DNA of 64,000 bases from Iris pallida (GCA_029216955.1 JANAVB010005597.1:48915614-48979613), one strand, 5' to 3'; positions 25,176 to 37,174 are shown, numbered from the stretch's first letter. Numbers and translations: made by a program. Notes: generated by a model not told the origin, from the letters alone.

Positions 25176-25338
25176 CATACTTTGTTTCAATGATTCAATG
25201 GCATTGTGCCTCAACTCAATGCTCGTCAACCATGTGCCTCATACTTCGTTTCAATGATTCAATGGCATTGTGCCTCAACTCAATGCTCGTCAACCATGTG
25301 CCTCATACTTCGTTTCAATGATTCAATGGCATTGTGCC
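25176..25338. repeat. 64-bp tandem repeat, 2.5 copies
   Basis: CATAC-TT-G starts recur at 25176, 25240 and 25304, covering TTTCAATGATTCAATGGC and GCCTCAACTCAATGCTCG. The other LTR of F has one copy. Confidence 0.85.
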
Positions 25339-25663
25339 AAGATTGTGGTCGTCTCCATTTCTTCGAAGATGATCGCTCTTGGTTCGTCTTGATACTATAA
25401 TGGATCATTTTCTTGTATACTTTATCTCCTTTTGATAGTTGGTAGTGGACTTTGTCTCCGCCCAACGATTGTACCATAAATATTCAAGTTGATTTTATAC
25501 TATTATTCTTTTTATTATGGATGAGATTTAGTTTGTCTTGGATTACTACATTTGACAGCTTATGTATACATACAAGGTTTTCATATATTGGAGTGTGCTT
25601 CGTATGTATGCAGCTGGCATGATATGTATCTGGTCCCAAGTATTTTGGGACTGGGGCGTTACA
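25339..25663 (+). mobile_element. Foreign LTR 3'-end fragment inside the F LTR
   Basis: Absent from the other F LTR. Its right end (CCCAA-GTATT-TTGGG, then ACTGGGGCGTTACA) resembles the 3' ends of LTRs B2 and H, and a CAGCTGGCATG block as in H lies about 35 bp before. Its left part has no match that I can see. It is probably a truncated LTR captured together with the neighbouring 64-bp duplication. Confidence 0.55.
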
Positions 25664-27179
25664 ATGCTCGTCAACCGAACGACCCGAAGGTCTCAAACAC
25701 CTTTTGAGGCACCATGCCATATCTGACAGTTCCGCCACATTCATGTCACAACTGTATTCTCTCGCAATGAAGCCATCTTTTATTATTCCGTGCACGTAGG
25801 CACGTTTCGACCGTATCCCCATGTTCTATAACTTAGCATTCAATGTTCGGGGCTTGTGCGCTAGGGCGCTCTCCTATTGTCTTCCAATGTTTTAACCATT
25901 CTAACTCGTGCGCGAAGGCACGGTATGGTTCGTGCACTAAGGTACTCGCTGAGTACAGTTATCCCATGTTCTTACGGCTTGCGAACCGAGGCGCTCGCCT
26001 TTGCGATATCCGATGTTCCATAGCGACTCGTGCATATGATGCACGTTTCATTTCAATTGTTCTAACTTAGTATTCGACACACACTATAATTTATCTCCGA
26101 TTCGGACCACGCCGATGGTGCCGATAGGTTAACTTAGCATACAATGATATATTTGACTTATCGAATGAAGGAGTAAAAAGAAGTCAATCCTCCCACCTTG
26201 AGTCGATACGCCTTTGTCGTTTCGCCGAGCCGATGCGGCTCGATTCCCTAACTTTGTTGTACGGCCACTCTCCTGACTTAGCCATTCGAGCACTTCGTGC
26301 TTCATTGAGTTATACGTCCGATTTGCCTTAGCGTGCCCAAGTCTCAGCCTGTCGTAAGGCGACGATTTGATTTCGCGGACCCCTTACTAAATATGGCAAA
26401 AGATCGACCTCTAATATTTTTGCGTCAAAGTATAACCTGACACGAAACCAACTAAAATAAATACTTATATCGATTCGGACTTGTGCCTTGGTCGATTCGA
26501 TTTCTTAGAATCTTCGAGCCGATTCAACGCACTCATCCTTCGGGGCAACGCGGCACTTCGTATCGATTCAACTCGATGCATTCTTTCGGGGCAAGACAAC
26601 TCTTCGCATCGACTTAGTTCGATGCGTTGCTCGGGACAACGTAACTCTCGTATCGATTCGCATCGATACATTTCTTTCGGTCAACGCGACTCGCTGAGTC
26701 AATGTCTCAGCGTAATGCACCGTACGGAGCAGGGCATTACACATTACATATTGGATGATCATGAAGCTAGTCGTACAAAATGTCAAGACTAGCAAGAGTT
26801 CAGTCATACATGATCAACCCTTGGATCTGTCAATCATGTTACAGCCCATAGGCAGACAGTAAGTAAAGGTGCAATCGAGCTAACACATGCTCGTCGGCTA
26901 AACGCCTCAAAGAATAATTTTACAATAAAGTGGGAGGACAAAAAGAAACCCATTCATTGCCAAGGTTACGTCTGGTGGTCACCATCTAGCTGAAAGACAG
27001 GTAGATTCTTTGGTGCTGCTCCGATACCTGGCCATACAAAACCAGCTGGGTTAGACCCCAGAAAGAGCAAGTGCCACAAAGGAGGCTTCACTTAGGAACT
27101 AAAACTAGCATATCATAATAGAATATTAAAGATAATAAATAAAGAACTGATAATAATAGAGATGACAACAGTAAACTGA

Positions 27180-27830
27180 GTACGAGGAAACCATTCAAGT
27201 AGCCAGGTTACAACCCTTAAACCAAACAAGGACCGAGATTGCAGCCATTCACCTGAATAGAAACCCATCTCAAATACTATTGGTACAGTGAAGACAATAA
27301 ACGAAGAGAGGACACAGAACTGCTCCGGGAGCCAGGTTATAACTCTTAAACCAAACAAGGACCGGGGTTGTAACCCTTCGCCTGAACAGAACTGGACCCC
27401 TGATCTTTATTGCTAAGTCCAGTATAAATAATCATGTTACCGAGGTAAGATAAAACATGACAAGCATGTCAGAGGGCGCAATAAGACAATAAACGAAGAG
27501 AAGAAACAGAACTGCTCCGGGAGCCAGTTACAATCCTTAAACCAAACAAGGACCGGAATTGTAATCCTTCGCCTGAACAGAACTGGACCCCCGATCGTTA
27601 TTGTTAAGGCAAGCATAGATAATCATGCTATTGAAGGCAAGATAAAATATGACAATTATGGCATGGGGTTGCAATAAGACAATAAACGAAGAGAGGACAC
27701 AGAATTGCTCCGGGAGCCAGGTTACAATCCTTAAACCAAACAAGGACCGGGATTGTAACCCTTCACCTGAACATAACTGGACCCCCGATCGTTATTGTTA
27801 AGGCAAGCATCAATAATCATGTCATGTCAC
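27180..27830 (-). repeat. Fourfold expansion of a 130-195-bp block in LTR B
   Basis: ACCAAACAAGGACCG recurs at about 27221, 27350, 27541 and 27735, each near GCTCCGGGAGCCAGG-like and CCTGAACAGAACTGG-like words. LTR B2 has a single counterpart near 41550-41610. Confidence 0.8.
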
Positions 27831-28547
27831 AATCTTGCACAGGATCAGGATAAGACTAAGCTGGAATAAACTCCATTCAATCAATCCCGGCCAATCAAGA
27901 GTACGGCTTGATACTTTTAACTAACTAGGGTTATCACAGACCTAGTTACTAGCAAGATGCAATGAGATTATCCCAACAGCCACAAGCCCTGCAGACCATC
28001 CGGTTATCCAGGTCGAATGTCCGTTTATGAAGAATGCAACACGTGACTGTGTGCTGGAAATGTGTCCTACTTGTCGGTAGGCTACAAGTCCACTGAATAC
28101 GCCCAGATAACGGGATTACCTGTAGCTGGGAATCTCTTCATGACTACTGAATTATTCTAGTTAATTAGCCTTAGTCAATTTCAGTAGGTACCCCTGACCG
28201 TGGTACTCAGGGATCCCCATCCTAGACATGATGCAAGACAGTACCAGTTTATTTATAAAAAACACAATCGCCTACGGTCTCCAGGTCATTCATACTTATC
28301 ATGTCAGGCTAGCTGTCGTAACAGCATGTCATGATATATCATATCAGTTTACTTGTTAAGAGTGTGCAACGGCGGACCACTATCGTGTTCTATTCTTACA
28401 TTATCATGAATGAGAGAAACTTGCATAAAATAACTAGTGGCATATTCTTGAAGCTAAGGAAAAGATCTACAACTTTTATGTTTTGAGTTTTTCAAGATTC
28501 TAGCTACAGAACAACTTAAACAGGCAAAACAGTAAAATAGAGCAATT

Positions 28548-29110
28548 TCGGCGCATGGGATTCCTGCACAAATCGGCGCGTGGAATTTCTGCACCATTGG
28601 CGCGTGGGATTCCTGCACCAATCGGCGCATGGGATTCCTGTACCAATCGGCGCGTGGGATTGCTGCACCAATCGGCACGTGGGAAAACTCACGTTGCATC
28701 TTCAGTACATGCGCATAGGGAACCTACGCGCATGACACGCTCGGAGTTAAGGGATGCGTTGTCGGGACTTCACAGCGTATGTCCTCCCGGCGCATTACCT
28801 TCCGGCGCACCATCGGCGCATGGGATTCCTGCACCATCGGCGAGTGGGATTCCTGCACCATCGGTGCGTGGGATTCCTGCACAATCGGCGCATGGGATTG
28901 CTGCACCAATCGGCACGTGGGATTGCTGCACCAATCGGCGCGTGGGATTGCTACACCAATTGGCGCGTGGGATTCCTGCACCAATCGGCGCGTGGGAAAA
29001 CTCACGTTGTGTCTTCAGTACATGCGCGTAGGGAACCTACGCGCATGACACGCTCGGAGTTAAGGGATGCATTGCCGGGACTTCACAGCGCATGGCCTTC
29101 CGGCGCATGG
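28548..29110 (-). repeat. Short-period GGCGCRTGGGATTCCTGCACC array and 313-bp duplication in LTR B
   Basis: Two blocks (28548-28690 and 28805-29005) of 27-33-bp units reading CGGCGCATGGGATTCCTGCA with variants. Each block is followed by the same ~100-bp segment (GGGAAAACTCACGTTG..GACACGCTCGGAGTTAAGG), at 28681 and 28994. Confidence 0.85.
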
Positions 29111-29438
29111 CCTCCCGGGCGTATGGGGGTCATCGTCCCCAAACAGCAAGTTCAGCCATGAAAGTTCCGAAAACTTGTCATGGCCATAACTTACTCATCC
29201 GAAGTCAAAATCAAGCGAAACAAAAGCCAAAACTGTATGAAATTGAATTTTCTACAACATAGAACCATTAGTTTTCAAAAATAACTAAGTTTTAGAGATC
29301 AAAACCAAGAAAACCGAAAAGTTACAAACTTGGATCTACAAGAATCCATCCATCAAATCCAAATATGCCAAGTTCTAAAGAGGTTTAGAATCAAGTAAAG
29401 AAAAGAATGGAACAATAAAACTTGAGATCCATCATGAA

Positions 29439-29454
29439 GCAAGTTTGTACTTGC
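29439..29454 (-). promoter_or_regulatory. LTR B leader hairpin, with promoter dyad at 29584-29606
   Basis: The hairpin is GCAAG, six-base loop, CTTGC. Upstream on the minus strand, 29584-29606 is a perfect dyad with a 10-bp stem (CCTTGGTTCA) and a 3-base loop. Both occur in LTR A at matching places; the hairpin is also in LTR B2. Confidence 0.5.
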
Positions 29455-29744
29455 CTAAGCTCTCTCTCTCTCTCCCTCCTGGTGGTTGAAGAAGTAATGG
29501 TGGAGAAGAAGAAATAAATGAAGAGAGAGAATGAGGGAAAGGGGTGAAATAATGGTGATGGTGGTGGTAGGTAGGGGTTCTCCCCTTGGTTCATGATGAA
29601 CCAAGGTAACCCAAGCCTAGCCGAACCAACCCAAAATAGACCAAGCCATGAAATGCTAGAATAAATCAAGCAGGGAGACATGCAATACGGGTCAAATTAC
29701 GTATACGTATACCAAGATACGCAATACGAACCACAGGCATTACA

Positions 29745-29782
29745 ACTCTACCCACCTTAAAAGTATTCCGTCCTCGGAATTT
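29745..29782 (-). other. Element B 3' LTR-proximal motif and polypurine tract
   Basis: The minus strand reads CCGAGGACGGAATAC then AAGGTGGGTAGAG directly before the LTR start TGTAATG. The same arrangement precedes the 3' LTRs of D and H. Confidence 0.8.
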
Positions 29783-29910
29783 AATTAAGAGGCTAGAGGG
29801 CCAAGAACAAGCTATACTATTCACAGGCAAGCTATACTAATCAAGCAATTAAGTAATTATTCATGCAAGCAAGGAATCGAAGACATGAGGCATAAGAAAG
29901 ATATTATACC

Positions 29911-32900
29911 TCACGAATCAAATAGGTCGGAATATCGCGATAGGATATCATCCTCACGCTCCCACGTTGACTCACCCAAAGAGTGATGACCCCAAGCAAC
30001 TCGGACTAACTTGATAGTCTTGTTCTTGAGTATCTTCTCTCTTCGGTCCAATATAGACACGGGCCTCTCCTCATACGAAAGGTTGGTACCAACAACCAAT
30101 TCCGAATGATCTAGGATGTGGCTCGGGTCCGGGATATACCGTCGCAGTTGGGATACATGAAACACGTCATGCACCTCACGTAGCGACGGTAGAAGAGCGA
30201 GACGATAGGATACATCTCCTACTCGCTCCAGAATGTCGAACGGCCCTATATACCTAGAAATAAGCTTTTCCTGCATGCCGAAACGAATGACGCCACGGTT
30301 AGGCAAAATCCTCATGAATACATGGTCACTGACCGAGAATTCAAGGGGTCGCCGATGAGAATCGGTCCAATGACGCTGTCGATCTTGGACAACTCGAAGA
30401 TAATCTCTGACTCTCCTGACCACCTCAACGGTCTGAGCAATTATTTCTAGGCCGAGCATCTGCCTCTCTCCGACATCGTTCCATGCTAGCGGGGATCGAC
30501 ACTTCCTACCATACAATGCCTCGAACGGTGCCATCTGGATACTGGCCTGGAAACTGTTGTTGTACGAGAACTCTACCAGGTGCAGGTGATCTTCCCACGA
30601 ACCACCGAAGTCGAGTGTACATGACCGCAACATATCTTCAAGAGTCTGGATCGTGCGTTCCGACTGGCCATCTGTCTACGGGTGATAAGCTGAGTTGAAC
30701 TGGAGGCGAGTTCCCAAACTCTCTTGCAAGCTACGTCAAAAGTGCGACGTAAACCTTGAATCTCGGTCCGAGGTGATACTAACTGGTACACCGTGAAGTC
30801 TGACGATCTGTCTGAGGTACATCTCTGCTAGCTGAGCCGTCGACCGACCAACTCTGCACGGGAGAAAATGAGCCACCTTCGTGAGCCTGTCTATAATAAC
30901 CCAAATAGCATCTCTGCCAGCCGGGGATCTAGGCAATCCAGTCACAAAATCCATAGTTATATGCTCCCACTTCCATTCTGGAATTGACAAGGGCTGAAGA
31001 AGTTCAGCTGGCCTATGATGTTCAGCTTTAACTTGTTGACAAACCAAACATCGAGATACAAACTGGGCTATCTCCCTCTTCATGCCATTCCACCAAAAGT
31101 GCTGACGGATATCACGGTACATATTCGTACCACCGGGATGGACAGAATATTGAGAACTGTGAGCTTCTGCCATGATCTCTTGTCTGATATCTCTACTGGG
31201 TACACAAAGACGCTTCCCATGTCGAAGTATACCGTCTTCATGAATACATAACTCTGGTCTTCGTCCTGCCTCACACTCTGCTCTGAGTCGCTGAAGCTTG
31301 GAATCTGTTGACTGCGCCATCCGGATCCTCTCGACTATAGTGGACTGAACCTGCATACTGGCCATCAATATCATACTGGAAGGGAGGACAACTTCTATGC
31401 CCATCTTCTGAAGATCTGCTAACAGCTCTGGTTGCGCTGTTAGAAAATAAACTCCGGCTCTCCTGTTCAATGCATCTGCAACGACGTTGGCCTTCCCTGG
31501 ATGATACTGCAGGTTGACATCATAATCCACAAGTAGCTCTAGCCACCTTCTCTGATGCATGTTAAGATCCTTCTGAGTGAAAACATACTTCAGGCTCTTA
31601 TGGTCGGTAAAAATCTCCACCCTATCTCCGTACAAGTAGTGCCTCCACAACTTAAGTACAAACACTACTGCTGCCAATTCCAAGTCATGGGTTGGGTAAT
31701 TCCTCTCATGATCACGAAGTTATCGTGATGCATAAGCTATTACCTTTCCATGCTGCATTAGAACACATCCTAAGCCTCTGTCTGAAGCATCACAATACAC
31801 TGAGAATCCTCCGGTTCCATCTGGGAGCGTGAGAATGGGTGCCGTCATCAAGCCTCGCTTCAACTTCTTAAAAGAATTCTGGCACTCTATTGTCCAAGTA
31901 AACTGCACATCCTTGCGGGTCAACTGGGTCAATGGCGCTGAGATCCGAGCAAAGTCTGAAACAAATCACCGGTAGTAGCCGGCCAATCCAACAAAACTGC
32001 GAACTTCTACAACCGTGCTGGGCACTGGCCATGTCTCAATGGCCACAATCTTCTGGGGATCCACTTCCACTCCTCTCTTGGTGATGATATGACCCAAGTA
32101 CGAAATGCGATCGAGCCAGAACTCGTATTTACTGAACTTGGCATACAACTGGTGCTCTCTGAGAATCTGGAGGACAACTCGGAGATGCTGCTCATGCTCC
32201 GCCTCACTCTTGCTGTAGACCAGGATGTCATCTAGGAACACTATCACGAACTGATCCAAATAAGGTATAAAGATACGATTCATGAGGTCCATGAATACAG
32301 CCGGCGCATTGGTCGCTCCAAATGGCATAACAAGGAACTCCCAATGCCCATATCTGGATCTGAAAGCTGTCTTCGGGATGTCCTGCTCTCTGACTCTGAT
32401 CTGATGGTATCCTGACCGCAAGTCGATCTTCGAGAACACTGCTGCCCCCTTGAGTTGATCAAACAAGTCATCTATCCTCAGGAGAGGATATCTGTTCTTG
32501 ATTATCACTGAGTTCAAGGTACGATAATCTACACATAATCTGGACGTACCATCCTTCTTTTTTACAAGAAGCATCGGGGCTCCCCAAGGCGATCCACTTG
32601 CACGAATGAATCCCTTGGTTCTGAGTTCTTCAATCATCTTGTACAATATCTCTAATTCTGACGGCGCCATCCTGTAGACTCTCTCTGACACTGGGGCTGT
32701 CCCGGGAATCAAGTCTATGGTGAACTCGATCTCCCGCTCTGGCGGCATCCCTGGAAGCTCTTCGGGGAAAACATCTGGAAACTCTTCAACTATTCGGGGT
32801 AACTGTACTGCTGCTACTGCCATCCGCAATACTGGAGGATAAGGTTCAACTTCGCCTCGGGAGAAGAAAAACTCCGGCTCGCCTGGAATGCTAAAAATAA

Positions 32901-33264
32901 CCCGGCCGATATGGCAGTCTATCCTAGCATACTGGTCCCTCAACCAATCCATCCCTAAGACTACATCATAATCGGCCATCGGGAACTCTATCAATCTAGC
33001 GGGGAACTCTCTACCGCTAACTACGATCTGACACGAGGAAAATACTCTATCTACTCCCACAAGTCCGTTACCAGTAAGTATATTGAGCCATACTGATAAT
33101 GACTCGGGGTCCAATCCTGTCCGTGTCGCGAATCGTGCAGACATAAATGAATGCGATGCACCAGAGTCAAATAATACTGAAGCTGGAAAGGTGTTGACGA
33201 GAATAATACCTGCCACTACCTCACCTAGTGCTATTCTTTCTTCTCCCATGGTCAAAGCCAGCAC
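29911..33264 (-). pseudogene. Element B pol: protease, RT, RNase H, integrase, chromodomain-like tail
   Basis: From 33264: retropepsin ([10 protein letters not shown]), RT ([25 protein letters not shown], catalytic [18 protein letters not shown]), RNase H ([34 protein letters not shown]), integrase zinc region (H..H..C..C ending [10 protein letters not shown]), integrase core ([25 protein letters not shown]) and a chromodomain-like end (ILDRREKILKNK..LVRVAWGHHS..STWERED), stop at 29911. In-frame stops at 31966 (CGA to TGA type), 31720 (CAA to TAA), 30736 (Trp to TGA) and 30676 (CAG to TAG) interrupt it. All are transitions. Otherwise the frame is continuous and full length for this family, so decay is by point mutation. 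Confidence 0.9.
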
Positions 33265-33363
33265 TTGACCATGTCCTCTGGGTATGGGTCCCCTCTGCTG
33301 AAAATTCCTCTGCCTGCTCTGGATCAGGGCTTGGGCTTGGGCATACTGCTGCAGTCTTTGCTG

Positions 33364-34005
33364 CTAGAATGCCTGGGCCTGCGTCGGTAATGGTCTCAGG
33401 AACGGGTATTGCAGCTGTTGCTGCTGCTGGACTGGTGCTGGTCCTCTAACTGAAGGACTAGAGAAGGCCGATGAACTCCCCCTGTTCGGGCAGTTTCCAA
33501 CCCTATGGTCCGAGGTACCACAAGTCAAGCACAAACCCTGTGCTCTGCGATATTCTGATAGCACATGCCCCGGCTTCCCGCAGTGTGAACATCCCACTGT
33601 GGAAGACTGCTTCTGCTTCTGCTGCTGAGGGTGCATCGGGGTGGAATGTTGAACCGACGTCACTGAGGCCGCCCGCCTCGGAGCTCCAATGGTCAAGGCC
33701 TTGGCTGCCGGGGCTGGTGCTGATGACTGATTCATCTGACCGTGGGATCGCTTCCGACCTCCGGTCCTATCCACGATCCTCTGGGAGGTATACTCATGGC
33801 TCATAGCTGCTCTCAATACTGCATCAAAAGTCTGATGCTCAAACTGCTCTACTGCCAACAAGATCTCTAAATTGAGCCCCTGCTGGAACCGCTGGGCTCT
33901 ATCGAACTCGGTTGCTACCAAGGTGGGAGCAAACCGACTAAGCCTCAAAAACTCGGCCGCATATCCATCGACCGTCCTGCCCATCTGCTTCAGATTGGTG
34001 AACCT
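33364..34005 (-). pseudogene. Element B gag, C-terminal part with zinc knuckles
   Basis: Encodes the end of the gag domain (GRTVDGYAAEFLRLSRFAP), a linker rich in Gln, Pro and Ser, and two CCHC knuckles. The second (CLTCGTSDHRVGNC) is complete; the first (CSHCGKPGHVLSEY) has Tyr where the last Cys should be, again explained by one G-to-A change. A TAG at 33364, at a position flanked by Gln residues, separates it from pol. The N-terminal part lies beyond solo LTR E. Confidence 0.85.
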
Positions 34006-37000
34006 TGTAACCCCTCTTCCCAGAATTTTGATAATATTTATTTATTTATTTATTTGAACTAAATAGTAATTTTTAGAGTTTTTGATAAATAATTATTTAG
34101 CTAATTATTACGGTAGATAATTTTAGCCATGGTGGAGTTTTGGAGTACATGACGACTAGGAATTATGGCACGGGTAGTGCAGTAGCGTGCTTTGACTAGT
34201 GTTTAGCCATGGTAGGGGAATGCAAAGCCATAAGAGTGTCCTGACTAGGAAAACCATGCCAAGTGCGACTTAATCCTATATACGAGTTAATTAGTTATTA
34301 TTAATATTAGTGACTTTTGGAAATCCAGTGGTACCAAACTAGCATGGACTAGGTCCAAAGCAGTCCCCAAGGCTATGTAGAAGGGTAGTGCGTTCAGGGA
34401 CGCCCAGGTAGTTATAGATTTATGGTATACATGTATATTCGTATTTTAGAGTATTGGGCTAATAAATAATTGTCTAAATATATAAAGTATATATAAGTAT
34501 TAGTGATTTCAAAATGTTAATTATTTTGGAGAAAAAAATGATCAGTATTCGCCTAAAATGCTATTTTTAAATTTTGGGACCTTTAGGCTATGTGTAAACT
34601 CGTGTGTATATAAGTATTCATAGTATACCAATATTAGGCCTTATATATATATATATATAAATATATTAATTGATTTTATTTATATATATAATAGTAAGCA
34701 ACCGACTTGTAGAAAATCTAAATACAAAATCCTAGCTATCTTTCCCATCCTTATCAAAACAGGATAATCCTTATTCATATTCCTATCAGATAAGCGTAGT
34801 TTAAACCAAAGACTACCCATCCCCACCCTTGCGTATTATTCATCAACACCTGTGATAGGAAATCTAATTTAAAACCAAAGGCTACCCATCCCCATCCTTG
34901 CGTACTACTCACGAGCACATCACCAACTCGTGAAAGATCAATATCGTGCGGCGACCTCACGGCGCGCAGAACCATCAGCTTCGTCGAGCACAGCTACCCA
35001 CATTCCTCGATGCCCCAGTGCTTCGATCCGACCTACCGTGATGCCGACGCACGCGAGCCAGCGCACAGGAAGCAGCAGCATCCACTGCAGGAGCAACGGC
35101 CGCGGGAGCCGACCACAACCACGGTTGATGCCGGACCACCGCTGCCGGCCACCGTCGCTCGTGCCAAGCACGACCAACAGCACCGCACCACAGCAGAACG
35201 GTCGCGTGCGCAGATGCAACCAAACAGAGCAAACAGGGGACAGCTGTGCAGCAGATAGCAGCCTTTCGTAATACGATCACGACGTCATCGCAAAACCATT
35301 CCTTGAGCCGTTTTCTCAGGTATAATAACAACCCAACCATCTCGAATCCCAGTGAACTATTTTGAATTGAAACATATTGTGTTCGACGAGAAAGCAAACC
35401 CAAAATTGGAGAAAAACAGGAAATATTGTTCTTTAAAACCGTCTAAAACTTCCCCTAGCAAACTGTTTTGGAAGGCAACACTTTGCCAATCCATTGACCT
35501 TTTTGACAAACTATTTAAACAAAATTATAGACCACATAACAAAGGATAAAACCTTTCAATTAGATTTATTTATTCTGTATTGCTATCCTAGTTAAATCAG
35601 TTTGAAATCAAATGAAAAACAGTTTCAAAAACTTAGAAAATTCTTCGATACGACGTGCGTCCCGCCATACCGGACGACGTGGTCACGAACCAAAAGCATC
35701 GAAAGCTGCATAACGGCTTCATGGTCGTGTGGGCTTTGACGGAATTCAAATTGGTCGCGTGTACGCGACGAATTTGATGCGTATCCGTCGAAATTCACCG
35801 TATCGTGCACTTTGCAAATTTCTCAATTACTTTGTGCACGTTCGTCAGATCGAGACAAAACTTGCGCCAGCAGAACCGTATCGTTTTTCTGGTCCTGTAT
35901 GCCAAGTTTGGTCCAATTCTGAGACAGTTGAATCGTACGTCGTTTTGCGGGCCCCACGGTCCCACTCAACGGACGATTTTGTACACGGCCTGCCGGAATC
36001 CAACTTAGGACATACGGTTGGGTTCGTATCAAAAAAATGGATCCGTAGATATGTAGTTTGATGACTTTAGAGACCGTTGACTCTGGCACGCTTTTTGGTG
36101 CAAAGCGGGTCCAACGGCGGACACCGTTTTGGCCCAAAATTACCGTTTTGCCCATGTGTCCAGAATTGGACTTAAGAACAGGCAATCCTAACTATTTTGA
36201 CTATTCTGAGAACATTAATAATGTTTATTTTAGCTTTCGGAGACTATTGTATGGGTTTTGACAATTGTGGCACATTGAGTAGTTCAGACTGTCAATTTCA
36301 CCAGCAGTGGACCACAGACGAGTACAGTTTATTGTCTGCATTTCGATATTGATTTTCACTATATTTCATTGATTGGCCATTGGTTATATGAATTTTATTT
36401 TATCATAAAACATTGAGTCGGGAACATGAAATACCAAAGATATGTGATCCGACCATAGACAGTGCTTATTTTTCTACAAGTAGACATCATAGACAGTGCT
36501 TATTTTTCTGCAAGTAGACATCATAGACAGTGCTTATTTTCTGCAAGTAGACATCGTCGACAGTGCTTATTTTTTTGCAAGTAGACATCGTAGACCGTGC
36601 TTATTTTCATGCAAGTAGACCTCGTAGACAGTGCTTATTTTTATGCAAGTAGACCTCGTAGACCGTGCGGTGTAGTGTCCCAGACTGATTACATATCAAA
36701 GGTATTTCTAACAGTTAGGAAAAGTATTTTGTGTCTATTTATTGCTATTGGTTTTCCGTATTTACTGTTTATTTTCAAAACTCATGATTGATGTCTAACC
36801 TTTGTTTTATAGTCATTTTCTTTATTTGAAATTGCATTCAGTGAATTGTGCTCGTTCCATTCCTGACTGGAAACCAACATTTTTCAGGTTAGCCGTAGAT
36901 TCACTTAGCATGGGAGATACGGGGGTACTTGCAGACAAAAGCCTAGAAACTAGCTAGATAGCAGAGTTGTAGTCATTCCAATATTTGTACAAGTTTATAT

Positions 37001-37174
37001 TTTCTGCAAATGTAAATCTTGTGATCTTTGTAAGTTAAATTAATTTTTATGAATGAGCATTATTTGTGATTTTGATCTTCATGGCCGTGACAGCGTTCTA
37101 CCGCCGACACTGCGACGTAGGCTGGCTTGGACACGTCTCGTATCCGTTTAAAAAAAAGGGTACGGGTCGTGACA
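34006..37174 (+). mobile_element. Solo LTR E in the gag gene of B
   Basis: 3,169 bp from TGTAACCCCTCTTCCC to ..GGGTACGGGTCGTGACA, flanked by AACCT (34001-34005) and AATCT (37175-37179), one mismatch. The gag frame resumes across it. Its right half resembles LTRs C and D (CAGCGTTCTACCGCCGACACT and the CGGGTCGTGACA end), and a GTTTTGCCCATGTGTCCA block is shared with D. Orientation is opposite to B. No internal region is attached, so it is a solo LTR left by recombination. Confidence 0.85.
36455..36672 (+). repeat. 34-bp tandem repeat x7 in LTR E
   Basis: AGTGCTTATTTTT..GCAAGTAGAC units start at 36461, 36495, 36529, 36562, 36596, 36630 and 36664 (period 33-34). Confidence 0.9.

Larger units (their letters stand above)
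18186..26741 (-). mobile_element. Element F: complete non-autonomous LTR element
   Basis: 8,556 bp, flanked by a perfect CATTA duplication (18181-18185 and 26742-26746). Two direct LTRs (18186-20551 and 23928-26741) enclose a 3.4-kb interior without gag or pol. A primer site GGTATCAGAGC (initiator Met tRNA type) lies on the minus strand next to the right LTR, so transcription runs right to left and the right LTR is the 5' LTR. The interior ends with a TTCGAGGACGAA motif beside the 3' LTR, as in B, D and H, which ties F to Ty3/Gypsy elements. The LTRs differ at eight of the first ~105 bases, all transitions. The whole element is rich in short dyads (see findings). It must have relied on proteins supplied by another element. 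Confidence 0.88.
23928..26741 (-). repeat. Element F 5' LTR with internal insertion
   Basis: 2,814 bp, about 450 bp longer than the 3' LTR because of a 64-bp repeat expansion (25176-25338) and a 325-bp foreign block (25339-25663). Outside these the two LTRs are collinear. Confidence 0.9.
17949..29744 (-). repeat. 3' LTR of element B, split by element F
   Basis: Begins TGTAATGCCTGTGG at 29744 and ends ..TGGAGCGTGACA at 17949. Without F and one copy of its duplication it is about 3,235 bp. Solo LTR B2 (38885-42309, 3,425 bp) is the same family, and the right-hand parts match over hundreds of bases. B2 also provides the uninterrupted version of the F insertion site (TGTAATG next to TTGGGACGCC). 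Confidence 0.85.

Noticed and set aside
34930..35271. Overlapping open frames on both strands in LTR E
   Set aside because: GC-rich stretch inside a solo LTR; frames on both strands are equally open, with no domain.
36455..36672. CRISPR-like array in LTR E
   Set aside because: Continuous tandem repeat of 34 bp without spacers.
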